64,000 nucleotides of DNA from Osmia lignaria lignaria (lineage: Eukaryota; Arthropoda; Insecta; Hymenoptera; Megachilidae), in the NCBI RefSeq assembly GCF_051020975.1, contig NW_027478172.1, positions 62,001 to 126,000 on the forward strand, written 5' to 3'. This document shows positions 13,054 through 25,445 of this stretch, piece by piece; the first letter of the stretch is position 1; each line of letters opens with the position of its first letter. Position numbers and translations under genes: made by a program. The notes under the pieces are model-generated. The model ran no database searches. It had not been told where the DNA came from and was given only the letters and a program-made list of their open reading frames with translations.

Positions 13054-13375
13054 TTGCAGATTTATCTCAAGGGAAGGGGCCTCACGGACATATTTCGAGA
13101 TATTTCTTCTTCTTGTTGATCTTCTTCTGCACAGCTAAGCTGGAAGTGGCATTTGCAGCTCGCAATAGTGCAGAGTTATCTCAAAGTGAGGGGCCACGGT
13201 GTTTCTGTATCTCTATTATGTTGGTGCGGCTTCGGAACTTTTAAATATCTTGATATATCTCGAGAACTACGCATCTGATCAAAAAATATCATAGAAGGTA
13301 AAAAGTAGGAAACTTAATTCTCTACAAAAAAGGTCTCTTAACATTTTGCCATAGCTCGCTTCGTTTCCGGGATAT
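13054..13375 (+). repeat. Hybrid unit marking loss of one unit in block B
   Basis: The 5' part (gggatatttgcag, cctcacgg) matches the A unit at 987. The 3' part (cttgttgatcttc, aaagtgagggg, agaaggtaaaaag) matches the A unit at 1,309. Block B therefore carries one unit where A carries two, and the A-to-B offset falls from 12,067 to 11,745, exactly 322 bp. In-register unequal exchange is the simplest explanation. Confidence 0.85.
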
Positions 13376-16300
13376 TTGCAGATTTATCTCAAGGGAAGGG
13401 GCCTCACGGACATATTTCGAGATATTTCTTCTTCTTGTTGTTCTTCTTCTGCACAGCTAAGCTGGAAGTGGCATTTGCGGCTCGCACTAGTGCAGAGTTA
13501 TCTCAAAGAAAGGGGCCACGGTGTTTCTGTATCTCTATTATGTTGGTGCGGCTTCGGAACTTTTAAATATCTTGATATATCTCGAGAACTACGCATCTGA
13601 TCAAAAAATACCATACTACATAAAAAGTAGGAAACTTAATTCTCTACAAGAAAGGTCTCTAAACATTTTGCCATAGCTCGCTTCGTTTCCGAGATATTTG
13701 CAGATATATATCAAGGGAAGGGGCCTGACGGACATATTTCGAGATATTTCTTCTTCTTGTTGATCTTCTTCTGCACAGCTAAGCTGGAAGTGGCATTTGC
13801 AGCTCGCAATAGTGCAGGGTTATCTCAAAGTGAGGGGCCACGGTGTTTCTGTATCTCTATTATGTTGGTGCGGCTTCGGAACTTTTAAATATCTTGATAT
13901 ATCTCGAGAACTACGCATCTGATCAAAAAATATCATAGAAGATAAAAAGTAGGAAGCTTAATTCTCTACAAAAAAGGTCTCTTAACATTTTGCCATAGCT
14001 CGCTTCGTTTCCGGGATATTTGCAGATTTATCTCAAGGGAAGGGGCCTCACGGACATATTTCGAGATATTTCTTCTTCTTGTTGTTCTTCTTCTGCACAG
14101 CTAAGTTGGAAGTGGCATTTGCGGCTCGCACTAGTGCAGAGTTATCTCAAAGAAAGGGGCCACGGTGTTTCTGTATCTCTATTATGTTGGTGCGGCTTCG
14201 GAACTTTTAAATATCTTGATATATCTCGAGAACTACGCATCTGATCAAAAAATATCATAGAAGATAAAAAGTAGGAAACTTAACTCTCTACAAAAAAGTT
14301 CTCTTCACATTTTGCCATAGCTCGCTTCGTTTCCGAGATATTTGCAGATTTATCTCAAGGGAAGGGGCCTAACGGACATATTTCGTGATATTTCTTCTTC
14401 TTGTTGTTCTTCTTCTGCACAGCTAAGCTGGAAGTGGCATTTGCAGCTCGCAATAGGGCAGAGTTATCTCAAAGAAAGGGGCCACGGTGTTTCTGTATCT
14501 CTATTATGTTGGTGCGGCTTCTTAACTTTTAAATATCTTGATATATCTCGAGAACTACGCATCTGATCAAAAAATATCATAGAACATAAAAAGTAGGAGA
14601 CTTAATTCTCTACAAGAAAGGTCTCTTAACATTTTGCCATAGCTCGCTTCGTTTCCGAGATATTTGCAGATATATCTCAAGGGAAGGGGCCTGACGGACA
14701 TATTTCGAGATATTTCTTCTTGTTGTTCTTCTTCTGCACAGCTTAGCTGGAAGTGGCATTTGCGGCTCGCACTAGTGCAGAGTTATCTCAAAGAAAGGGG
14801 CCACGGTGTTTCTGAATCTCTATTATGTTGGTGCGGCTTCGGAACTTTTAAATATCTCGATATATCTCGAAAACTACGCTTCTGATCAAAAAATATCATG
14901 GAACATAAATTGTAGGAAACTTAATTCTCTACAAAGAAAGTCTCTTAACATTTTGCCATAGCTCGCTTCGTTTCCGAGATATTTGGAGATTTATCTCAAG
15001 GGAAGGGGCCTGACGGACATATTTCGAGATATTTCTTCTTCTTGTTATTCTTCTTCTGCACAGCTAAGCTGGAAGTGGCATTTGCGGCTCGCACTAGTGC
15101 AGAGGTATCTCAAAGAAAGGGGCCACGGTGTTTCTGTATCTGTATTATGTTGGTGCAGTTTCGGAACTTTTAAATATCTTGATATATCTCGAGAACTACC
15201 CATCTGATCAAAAAATATCATGGAACATAAAAAGTAGAAAATTTAATTCTCTACAAAAAAGGTCTCTTAACATTTTGCCATAGCTCGATTCGTTTCCGAG
15301 ATATTTGCAGATTTATCTCAAGGGGGCCTGACGGACATATTTCGAGATATTTCTTCTTCTTGTTGTTCTTCCTCTGCACAGCTAAGCTGGAAGTGGCATT
15401 TGCAGCTCGCAATAGTGCAGAGTTATCTCAAAGAAAGGGGCCACGGTGTTTCTGTATCTCTATTATGTTGGTGCGGCTTCGGAACTTTTAAATATCTTGA
15501 TATATCTCGAGAACTACGCATCTGATCAAAAAATATCATAGAACATAAAAAGTAGGAAACTTAATTCTCTACAAAAAGGTCTGTTAACATTTTGCCATAG
15601 CTCGCTTCGTTTCCGAGATATTTGCAGATTTATCTCAAGGGAAGGGGCCTGACGGACATATTTCGAGATATTTCTTCTTCTTGTTGTTCTTCTTCTGCAC
15701 AGCTAAGCTGGAAGTGGCATTTGCGGCTCGCACTAGTGCAGAGTTATCTCAAAGAAAGGGGCAACGGTGTTTCTGTATCTCTATTATGTTGGTGGAGCTT
15801 CGGAACTTTTAAATATCTTGATATATCTCGAGAACTACGCATCTGATCAAAAAATATCATGGAACATAAAAAGTAGAAAACTTAATTCTCTACAAAAAAG
15901 GTCTCTTAACATTTTGCCATAGCTCGCTTCGTTTCCGAGATATTTGCAGATTTATATCAAGGGAAGGGGCCTGACGGACATATTTCGAGATACTTCTTCT
16001 TCTTGTTGTTCTTCTTCTGCACAGCTAAGCTGGAAGTGGCATTTGCGGCTCGCACTAGTGCAGAGGTATCTCAAAGAAAGGGGCCACGGTGTTTCTGTAT
16101 CTCTATTATGTTGGTGCAGTTTCGGAACTTTTAAATATCTTGATATATCTCGAGAACTACCCATCTGATCAAAAAATATCATGGAACATAAAAAGTAGAA
16201 AACTTAATTCTCTACAACTAGGTCTCTTAACATTTTGCCATAGCTCGCTTCGTTTCCGAGATATTTGCAGATTTATCTCAAGGGAAGGGGCCTGACGGAC

Positions 16301-17223
16301 ATATTTCGAGATATTTCTTCTTGTTGTTCTTCTTCTGCACAGCTTAGCTGGAAGTGGCATTTGCGGGTCGCACTAGTGCAGAGTTATCTGAAAGAAAGTG
16401 GCCACGGTGTTTCTGAATCTCTATTATGTTGGTGCGACTTCGGAACTTTTAAATATCTCGATATATCTCGAAAACTACGCTTCTGATCAAAAAATATCAT
16501 GGAACATAAATTGTAGGAAACTTAATTCTCTACAAATAAAGTCTCTTAACATTTTGCCATAGCTCGCTTCGTTTCCGAGATATTTGGAGATTTATCTCAA
16601 GGGAAGGGGCCTGACGGACATATTTCGAGATATTTCTTCTTCTTGTTGTTCTTCTTCTGCACAGCTAAGCTGGAAGTGGCATTTGCGGCTCGCACTAGTG
16701 CAGAGGTATCTCAAAGAAAGGGGCCACGGTGTTTCTGTATCTCTATTATGTTGGTGCAGTTTCGGAACTTTTAAATATCTTGATATATCTCGAGAACTAC
16801 CCATCTGATCAAAAAATATCATGGAACATAAAAAGTAGAAAATTTAATTCTCTACAAAAAAGGTCTCTCAACATTTTGCCATAGCTCGATTCGTTTCCGA
16901 GATATTTGCAGATTTATCTCAAGGGGGCCTGACGGACATATTTCGAGATATTTCTTCTTCTTGTTGTTCTTCTCCTGCACAGCTAAGCTGGAAGTGGCAT
17001 TTGCAGCTCGCAATAGTGCAGAGTTATCTCAAAGAAAGGGGCCACGGTGTTTCTGTATCTCTATTATGTTGGTGCCGCTTCGGAACTTTTAAATATCTTG
17101 ATATATCTCGAGATCTACGCATCTGATCAAAAAATATCATAGAACATAAAAAGTAGGAAACTTAATTCTCTAGAAAAAAGGTCTCTTAACATTTTGCCAT
17201 AGCTCGCTTCGTTTCCGAGATAT

Positions 17224-17396
17224 TTGCAGATTTATCTCAAGGGAAGTAGGCTTCGGAACTTTTAAATATCTCGATATATCTCGAAAACTACGCTTCTGAT
17301 CAAAAAATATCATAGAACATAAATTGTAGGAAACATAATTCTCTACAAAAAACGTCTCTTAACATTTTGCCATAGCTCGCTTCGTTTCCGAGATAT
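17224..17396 (+). repeat. Truncated satellite unit (173 bp), block B
   Basis: It has the same break as the truncated unit in block A (gggaag, ta, ggcttcgg) and the same flanking units, 10,139 bp downstream. A shared rare junction shows that the deletion is older than the A/B duplication. Confidence 0.92.
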
Positions 17397-18785
17397 TTGC
17401 AGATTCATCTCAAAGGAACGGGCCTGACGGACATATTTCGAGATATTTCTTCTTCTTGTTGTTCTTCCTCTGCACAGCTAAGCTGGAAGTGGCATTTGCA
17501 GCTCGCAATAGTGCAGAGTTATCTCAAAGAAAGGGGCCACGGTGGTTCTGTATCTCTATTATGTTGGTGCGGCTTCGGAACTTTTAAATATCTTGATATA
17601 TCTCGAGAACTACGCATCTGATCAAAAAATATCATAGAACATAAAAAGTAGGAAACTTAATTCTCTACAAAAAAGGTATCTTAACATTTTGCCATAGCTC
17701 GCTTCGTTTCCGAGATATTTGCAGATCTTTCTCAAGGGAAGGGGCCTGACGGACATATTTCGAGATATTTCTTCTTCTTGTTGTTCTTCTTCTGCACAGC
17801 TAAGCTGGAAGTGGCATTTGCAGCTCGCAATAGTGCAGAGTTATCGCAAAGAAAGGGGCCACGGTGTTTCTGTATCTCTATTATGTTGGTGCGGCTTCGG
17901 AACTTTTAAATATCTTGATATATCTCGAGAACTACGCATCTAATCAAAAAATATCATAGAACATGAAAAGTAGGAAACTTAATTCTCTACAAGAAAGGTC
18001 TCTTAACATTTTGCCATAGCTCGCTTCGTTTCCGAGATATTTGCAGATTTATCTCAAGGGAAGGGGCCTGACGGACATATTTCGAGATATTTCTTCTTCT
18101 TGTTGTTCTTCTTCTGCACAGCTAAGCTGGAAGTGGCATTTGCAGCTCGCAATAGTGCGGAGTTATCTCAAAGAAAGGGGCCACGGTGTTTCTGTACCTC
18201 TATTATGTTGGTGCAGCTTCGGAACTTTTAAATATCTTGATATATCTCGAGAATTACGCATCTGCTCAAAAAATATCATAGAACATAAATAGTAGGAAAC
18301 TTAATTCTCTACATGAAAGGTCTCTAAGCATTTTGCCATAGCTCGCTTCGTTTCCGAGATATTTGCAGATTTATCTCAAGGGAAGGGGCCTGACGGACAT
18401 ATTTCGAGATATTTCTTCTTCTTGTTGTTCTTCTTCTGCACAGCTAAGCTGGAAGTGGCATTTGCAGCTCGCAATAGTGCAGAGTTATCGCAAAGAAAGG
18501 GGCCACGGTGTTTCTGTATCTCTATTATGTTGGTGCGGCTTCGGAACTTTTAAATATCTTGATATATCTCGAGAACTACGCATCTGATCAAAAAATATCA
18601 TAGAACATGAAAAGTAGGAAACTTAATTCTCTACAAGAAAGGTCCCTTAACATTTTGCCATAGCTCGCTTCGTTTCCGAGATATTTGCAGATTTATCTCA
18701 AGGGAAGGGGTCTGACGGACATATTTCGAGATATTTCTTCTTCTTGTTGTTCTTCTTCTGCACAGCTAAGCTGGAAGTGGCATTT

Positions 18786-21700
18786 GCAGCTCGCAATAGT
18801 GCAGAGTTATCTCAAAGAAAGGGGCCACGGTGTTTCTGTACCTCTATTATGTTGGTGCAGCTTCGGAGCTTTTAAATATCCTGATATATCTCGAGAACTA
18901 CGCATCTGATAAAAAAATATCATAGAACATAGAAAGTAGGAAACCTAATTTTCTACAAAAAAGGTCTGTTAACATTTTGCCGTAGCTCGCTTCGTTTCCG
19001 AGATATTTGCAGATTTATCTCAAGGGAAGGGGCCTGACGGACATATTTCGAAATATTTCTTATTCTTGTTGTTCTTCTTCTGCACAGCTAAGCTGGAAGT
19101 GGCATTTGCAGCTCGCAATAGTGCAGGGTTATCTCAAAGAAAGGGGCCACGGTGTTTCTGTACCTCTATTATGTTGGTGCAGCTTCGGAGCTTTTAAATA
19201 TCTTGATATATCTCGAGAACTACGCATCTGATCAAAAAATATCATAGAACATAAAAAGTAGGGAACTTAATTCTCTACAAAAAAGGTATCTTAACATTTT
19301 GCCATAGCTCGCTTCGTTTCCGAGATATTTGCAGATCTTTCTCAAGGGAAGGGGCCTGACGGACATATTTCGAGATATTTCTTCTTCTTGTTGTTCTTCT
19401 TCTGCACAGCTAAGCTGGAAGTGGCATTTACAGCTCGCAATAGTGCAGAGTTATCTCAAAGAAAGGGGCCACGGTGTTTCTGTATCTCTATTATGTTGGT
19501 GCGGCTTCGGAACTTTTAAATATCTTGATATATCTCGAGAACTACGCATCTGCTCAAAAAATATCATAGAACATAAATAGTAGGAAACTTAATTCTCTAC
19601 ATGAAAGGTCTCTAAACATTTTGCCATAGCTCGCTTCGTTTCCGAGATATTTGCAGATTTATCTCAAGGGAAGGGGCCTGACGGACATATTTCGAGATAT
19701 TTCTTCTTCTTGTTGTTCTTCTTCTGCACAGCTAAGCTGGAAGTGGCATTTGCAGCGAGCAATAGTGCAGAGTTATCTCAAAGAGAGGGGCCACGGTGTT
19801 TCTGTATCTCTATTATGTTGGTGCGGCTTCGGAACTTTTAAATATCTTGATATATCTCGAGAACTACGCATCTGATCAAGAAATATCATAGAAGATAAAA
19901 AGTAGGAAACTTAATTCTCTACAAAAAAGGTCTCTTAACATTCTGCCATAGCTCGCTTCGTTTCCGAGATATTTGCAGATTTATCTCAAGGGAAGGGGCC
20001 TGACGGACATATTTCGAGATATTTCTTCTTCTTGTTGTTCTTCTTCTGCACAGCTAAACTGGAAGTGGCATTTCCAGCTCGCAATAGTGCAGAGTTATCT
20101 CAAAGAACGGGGCCACGGTGTTTCTGTATCTCTATTATGTTGGTGCGGCTTCGGATCTTTTAAATATCTCGATATATCGCGAGAACTACGCATCTGATCA
20201 AATAATATCATAGAGCATAAAAAGTAGGAAACTTAATTCTCTACAAATAAGGTCTCTTAACATTTTGCCATATCTCGCTTCGTTTCCGAGATATTTGCAG
20301 ATTTAGCTCAACGGAAGGGGCCTGACGGACATATTTCGAGATATTTCTTCTTCTTGTTGTTCCTCTTCTGCACAGCTAAGCTGGAAGTGGCATTTGCAGC
20401 TCGCAATAGTGCAGAGTTATCTCAAAGAAAGAGGCCACGGTGTTTCCGTACCTCTATTAGGTTGGTGCAGCTTCGGAACTTTTAAATATCCTGATATATC
20501 TCGAGAACTACGCATCTGATAAAAAAATATCATAGAACATAGAAAGTAGGAAACCTAATTTTCTACAAAAAAGGTCTGTTAACATTTTGCCGTAGCTCGC
20601 TTCGTTTCCGAGATATTTGCAGATTTATCTCAAGGGAAGGGGCCTGACGGACATATTTCGAAATATTTCTTATTCTTGTTGTTCTTCTTCTGCACAGCTA
20701 AGCTGGAAGTGGCATTTGCAGCTCGCAATAGTGCAGAGTTATCTCAAAGAAAGGGGCCACGGTGTTTCTGTACCTCTATTATGTTGGTGCAGCTTCGGAG
20801 CTTTTAAATATCTTGATATATCTCGAGAACTACGCATCTGATCAAAAAATATCATAGAACATAAAAAGTAGGAAACTTAATTCTCTACAAAAAAGGTCTC
20901 TTAACATTTTCCCATAGCTGGCATCGTTTCCGAGATATTTGCAGATTTATCTCAAGGGAAGGGGCCTGACGGACATATTTCGAGATATTTCTTCTTCTTG
21001 TTGTTCTTCTTCTGCACAGCTAAGCTGGAAGTGGCATTTGCAGCTCGCAATAGTGCGGAGTTATCTCAAAGAAAGGGGCCACGGTGATTCTGTATCTCTA
21101 TTATGTTGATGCGGCTTCGGAAGTTTTAAATATCTCGATATATCTCGAGAACTACGCATCTGATCAAAAAATATCATAGAACATAAAAAGTAGGAAACTT
21201 AATTCTCTACAAAAAAGGTCTCTTAACATTTTCCCATTGCTGGCATCGTTTCCGAGATATTTGCAGATTTAGCTCAAGGGAAGGGGCCTGACGGACATAT
21301 TCCGAGATATTTCTTCTTCTTGTTGTTCCTCTTCTGCACAGCTAAGCTGGAAGTGGCATTTGCAGCTCGCAATAGTGCAGAGTTATCTCAAAGAAAGAGG
21401 CCACGGTGTTTCCGTACCTCTATTAGGTTGGTGCAGCTTCGGAACTTTTAAATATCCTGATATATCTCGAGAACTACGCATCTGATAAAAAAATATCATA
21501 GAACATAGAAAGTAGGAAACCTAATTTTCTACAAAAAAGGTCTGTTAACATTTTGCCGTAGCTCGCTTCGTTTCCGAGATATTTGCAGATTTATTTCAAG
21601 GGAAGGGGCCTGACGGACATATTTCGAAATATTTCTTATTCTTGTTGTTCTTCTTCTGCACAGCTAAGCTGGAAGTGGCATTTGCAGCTCGCAATAGTGC

Positions 21701-24700
21701 AGAGTTATCTCAAAGAAAGGGGCCACGGTGTTTCTGTACCTCTATTATGTTGGTGCAGCTGCGGAGCTTTTAAATATCTTGATATATCTCGAGAACTACG
21801 CATCTGATCAAAAAATATCATAGAACATAAAAAGTAGGAAACTTACTTCTCTACAAAAAAGGTATCTTAACATTTTGCCATAGCTCGCTTCGTTTCCGAG
21901 ATATTTGCAGATCTTTCTCAAGGGAAGGGGCCTGACGGACATATTTCGAGATATTTCTTCTTCTTGTTGTTCTTCTTCTGCACAGCTAAGCTGGAAGTGG
22001 CATTTGCAGCTCGCAATAGTGCGGAGTTATCGCAAAGAAAGGGGCCACGGTGTTTCTGTATCTCTATTATGTTGGTGCGGCTTCGGAACTTTTAAATATC
22101 TTGATATATCTCGAGAACTACGCATCTGATCAAAAAATATCATAGAACATGAAAAGTAGGAAACTTAATTCTCTACAAGAAAGGTCTCTTAACATTTTGC
22201 CATAGCTCGCTTCGTTTCCGAGATATTTGCAGATTTATCTCAAGGGAAGGGGCCTGACGGACATATTTCGAGATATTTCTTCTTCTTGTTGTTCTTCTTC
22301 TGCACAGCTAAGCTGGAAGTGGCATTTGCAGCTCGCAATAGTGCGGAGTTATCTCAAAGAAAGGGGCCACGGTGTTTCTGTATCTCTATTATGTTGATGG
22401 GGCTTCGGAACTTTTAAATATCTCGATATATCTCGAGAACTACGCATCTGATCAAAAAATATCATAGAAGATAAAAAGTAGGAAACTAAATTCTCTACAA
22501 AAAAGGTCTCTTAACATTTTGCCATAGCTCGCTTCGTTTCCGAGATATTTGCAGATTTATCTCAAGGGAAGGGGCCTGACGGACATATTTCGAGATATTT
22601 CTTCTTCTTGTTGTTCTTCTTCTGCACAGCTAAGCTGGAAGTGGCATTTGCAGCTCGCAATAGTGCGGAGTTATCTCAAAGAAAGGGGCCACGGTGTTTC
22701 TGAATCTCTATTATGTTGAAGGGGCTTCGGAACTTTTAAATATCTCGATATATCTCGAGAACTACGCATCTGATCAAAAAATATCATAGAAGATAAAAAG
22801 TAGGAAACTAAATTCTCTACAAAAAAGGTCTCTTAACATTTTGCCATAGCTCGCTTCGTTTCCGAGATATTTGCAGATTTATCTCAAGGGAAGGGGCCTA
22901 ACGGACATATTTCGAGATATTTCTTCTTCTTGTTGTTCTTCTTCTGCACAGCTAAGCTGGAAGTGGCATTTGCAGGTCGCAATAGTGCAGAGTTATCTCA
23001 AAGAAAGGGGCCACGGTGTTTCTGTATCTCTATTATGTTGGTGCGGCTTCGGAACTTTTAAATATCTTGATATATCTCGAGAACTACGCATCTGCTCAAA
23101 AAATATCATAGAACATAAATAGTAGGAAACTTAATTCTCTACATGAAAGGTCTCAAAACATTTTGCCATAGCTCGCTTCGTTTCCGAGATATTTGCAGAT
23201 TTATCTCAAGGGAAGGGGCCTGACGGACATATTTCGAGATATTTCTTCTTCTTGTTGTTCTTCTTCTGCACAGCTAAGCTGGAAGTGGCATTTGCAGCTA
23301 GCAATAGTGCAGAGTTATCTCAAAGAGAGGGCCACGGTGTTTCTGTATCTCTATTATGTTGGTGCGGCTTCGGAACTTTTAAATATCTTGATATATCTCG
23401 AGAACTACGCGTCTGATCAATAAATATCATAGAAGATGAAAAGTAGGAAACTTAATTCTCTACAAAAAAGGTCTCTTAACATTCTGCCATAGCTCGCTTC
23501 GTTTCCGAGATATTTGCAGATTTATCTCAAGGGAAGGGGCCTGACGGACATATTTCGAGATATTTCTTCTTCTTGTTGTTCTTCTTCTGCACAGCTAAAC
23601 TGGATGTGGCATTTCCAGCTCGCAATAGTGCAGAGTTATCCCGAAGAAAGGGGCCACGGTGTTTCTGTATCTCTATTATGTTGGTGCGGCTTCGGAACTT
23701 TTAAATATCTTGATATATCTCGAAAACTACGCTTCTGATCAAAAAATATCATAGAACATAAATTCTAGGAAACATAGTTCTCTACAAAAAAGGTCTCTTA
23801 ACATTTTGCCATAGCTCGCTTCGTTTCCGAGATATTTGCAGATATATCTCAAGGGAAGGGTCCTGACGGACATATTTCGGGATATTTCTTCTTCTTGTTG
23901 TTCTTCTTCTGCACAGCTAAACTGGAAGTGGCATTTCCAGCTCGCAGTAGTGCAGAGTTATCTCAAAGAACGGGGCCACGGTGTTTCTGTATCTCTATTA
24001 TGTTGGTGCGGCTTCGGATCTTTTAAATATCTCGATATATCGCGAGAACTACGCATCTGATCAAATAATATCATAGAGCATAAAAAGTAGGAAACTTAAT
24101 TCTCTACAAATAAGGTCTCTTAACATTTTACCATATCTCGCTTCGTTTCCGAGATATTTGCAGATTTATCTCAAGGGAAGGGGCCTGACGGACATATTTC
24201 GAGATATTTCTTCTTCTTGTTGTTCTTCTTCTGCACAGCTAACCTGGAAGTGGCATGTCCAGCTCGCAATAGTGCAGAGTTATCTCAAAGAAAGGGGCCA
24301 CGGTGTTTCTGTATCTCTATTATGTTGGTGCGGCTTCGGAACTTTTAAATATCTCGATATATCTCGAAAACTGCGCTTCTGATCAAAAAATATCATAGAA
24401 CATAAATAGTAGGAAACATAATTCTCTACATGAAAGGTCTCAAAACATTTTGCCATAGCTCGCTTCGTTTCCGAGATATTTGCAGATTTATCTCAAGGGA
24501 AGGGGCCTGACGGACATATTTCGAGATATTTCTTCTTCTTGTTGTTCTTCTTCTGCACAGCTAAGCTGGAAGTGGCATTTGCAGCTAGCAATAGTGCAGA
24601 GTTATCTCAAAGAGAGGGGCCACGGTGTTTCTGTATCTCTATTATGTTGGTGCGGCTTCGGAACTTTTAAATATCTTGAAATATCTCGAGAACTACGCAT

Positions 24701-25210
24701 CTGATCAATAAATATCATACAAGATGAAAAGTAGGAAACTTAATTCTCTACAAAAAAGGTCTCTTAACATTCTGCCATAGCTCGCTTCGTTTCCGAGATA
24801 TTTGCAGATTTATCTCAAGGGAAGGGGCCTGACGGACATATTTCGAGATATTTCTTCTTCTTGTTGTTCTTCTTCTGCACAGCTAAACTGGATGTGGCAT
24901 TTCCAACTCGCAATAGTGCAGAGTTATCCCGAAGAAAGGGGCCACGGTGTTTCTGTATCTCTATTATGTTGGTGCGGCTTCGGAACTTTTAAATATCTTG
25001 ATATATCTCGAAAACTACGCTTCTGATCAAAAAATATCATAGAACATAAATTCTAGGAAACATAGTTCTCTACAAAAAAGGTCTCTTAACATTTTGCCAT
25101 AGCTCGCTTCGTTTCCGAGATATTTGCAGATATATCTCAAGGGAAGGGTCCTGACGGACATATTTCGGGATATTTCTTCTTCTTGTTGTTCTTCTTCTGC
25201 ACAGCTAAAC
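18786..25210 (+). repeat. Block C: first copy of a 20-unit direct tandem duplication
   Basis: Unit types from the second half of the 18,685 unit through the first half of the 25,124 unit recur in the same order immediately downstream. The offset is 6,439 up to about 20,890, then 6,761 and, after a one-base loss near 23,330 (gagagggcc), 6,762. The block overlaps the tail of block B and includes its hybrid unit at 19,973. Only isolated base differences from block D are visible, for example gtgcagctgcgg near 21,759. Confidence 0.9.
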
Positions 25211-25222
25211 TGGAAGTGGCAT
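23193..25222 (+). repeat. Four-unit higher-order repeat (1,288 bp) in block C
   Basis: Units at 23,193, 23,514 and 23,836 match those at 24,480, 24,802 and 25,124 (first half) with 1,287-1,288 bp spacing. Shared marks are gcagctagcaatag, aatcaataaatatc-type ends, tggatgtggcatttcc and gggtcctgacgg. The fourth unit of the cycle, at 24,158, has gctaacctgg and tggcatgtcc. Confidence 0.8.
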
Positions 25223-25445
25223 TTGCAGCTCGCAATAGTGCAGAGTTATCTCAAAGAAAGGGGCCACGGTGTTTCTGTACCTCTATTATGTTGGTGCAGC
25301 TTCGGAGCTTTTAAATATCCTGATATATCTCGAGAACTACGCATCTGATAAAAAAATATCATAGAACATAGAAAGTAGGAAACCTAATTTTCTACAAAAA
25401 AGGTCTGTTAACATTTTGCCGTAGCTCGCTTCGTTTCCGAGATAT
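25124..25445 (+). repeat. Hybrid unit at the C/D duplication joint
   Basis: The 5' half (gatatatctc, gggtcctgacgg, cgggatattt, gctaaactgg) belongs to the type at 23,836 and 31,886. The 3' half (tttgcagctcgc, tgtacctc, gcttcggagc, tatcctgata) belongs to the type at 18,685. The last base diagnostic of the first parent is at 25,209 and the first diagnostic of the second is at 25,225, so the exchange lies within 25,210-25,224. Confidence 0.9.

Larger units (their letters stand above)
12068..20305 (+). repeat. Block B: second copy of the large segmental duplication
   Basis: It matches block A from position 1 onward and carries the same private variants, including the 173-bp truncated unit and the 317/318/319-bp units in the same places. 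Compared with A it lacks one unit near 13,054, lacks the five units that lie at 3,238-4,843 in A, and lacks one unit at 19,973, where a hybrid stands for A units 9,834 and 10,156. Homology to A fades in the unit that begins at 20,295, which switches to another type (cctcttctgcac, attaggttgg). Confidence 0.87.
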
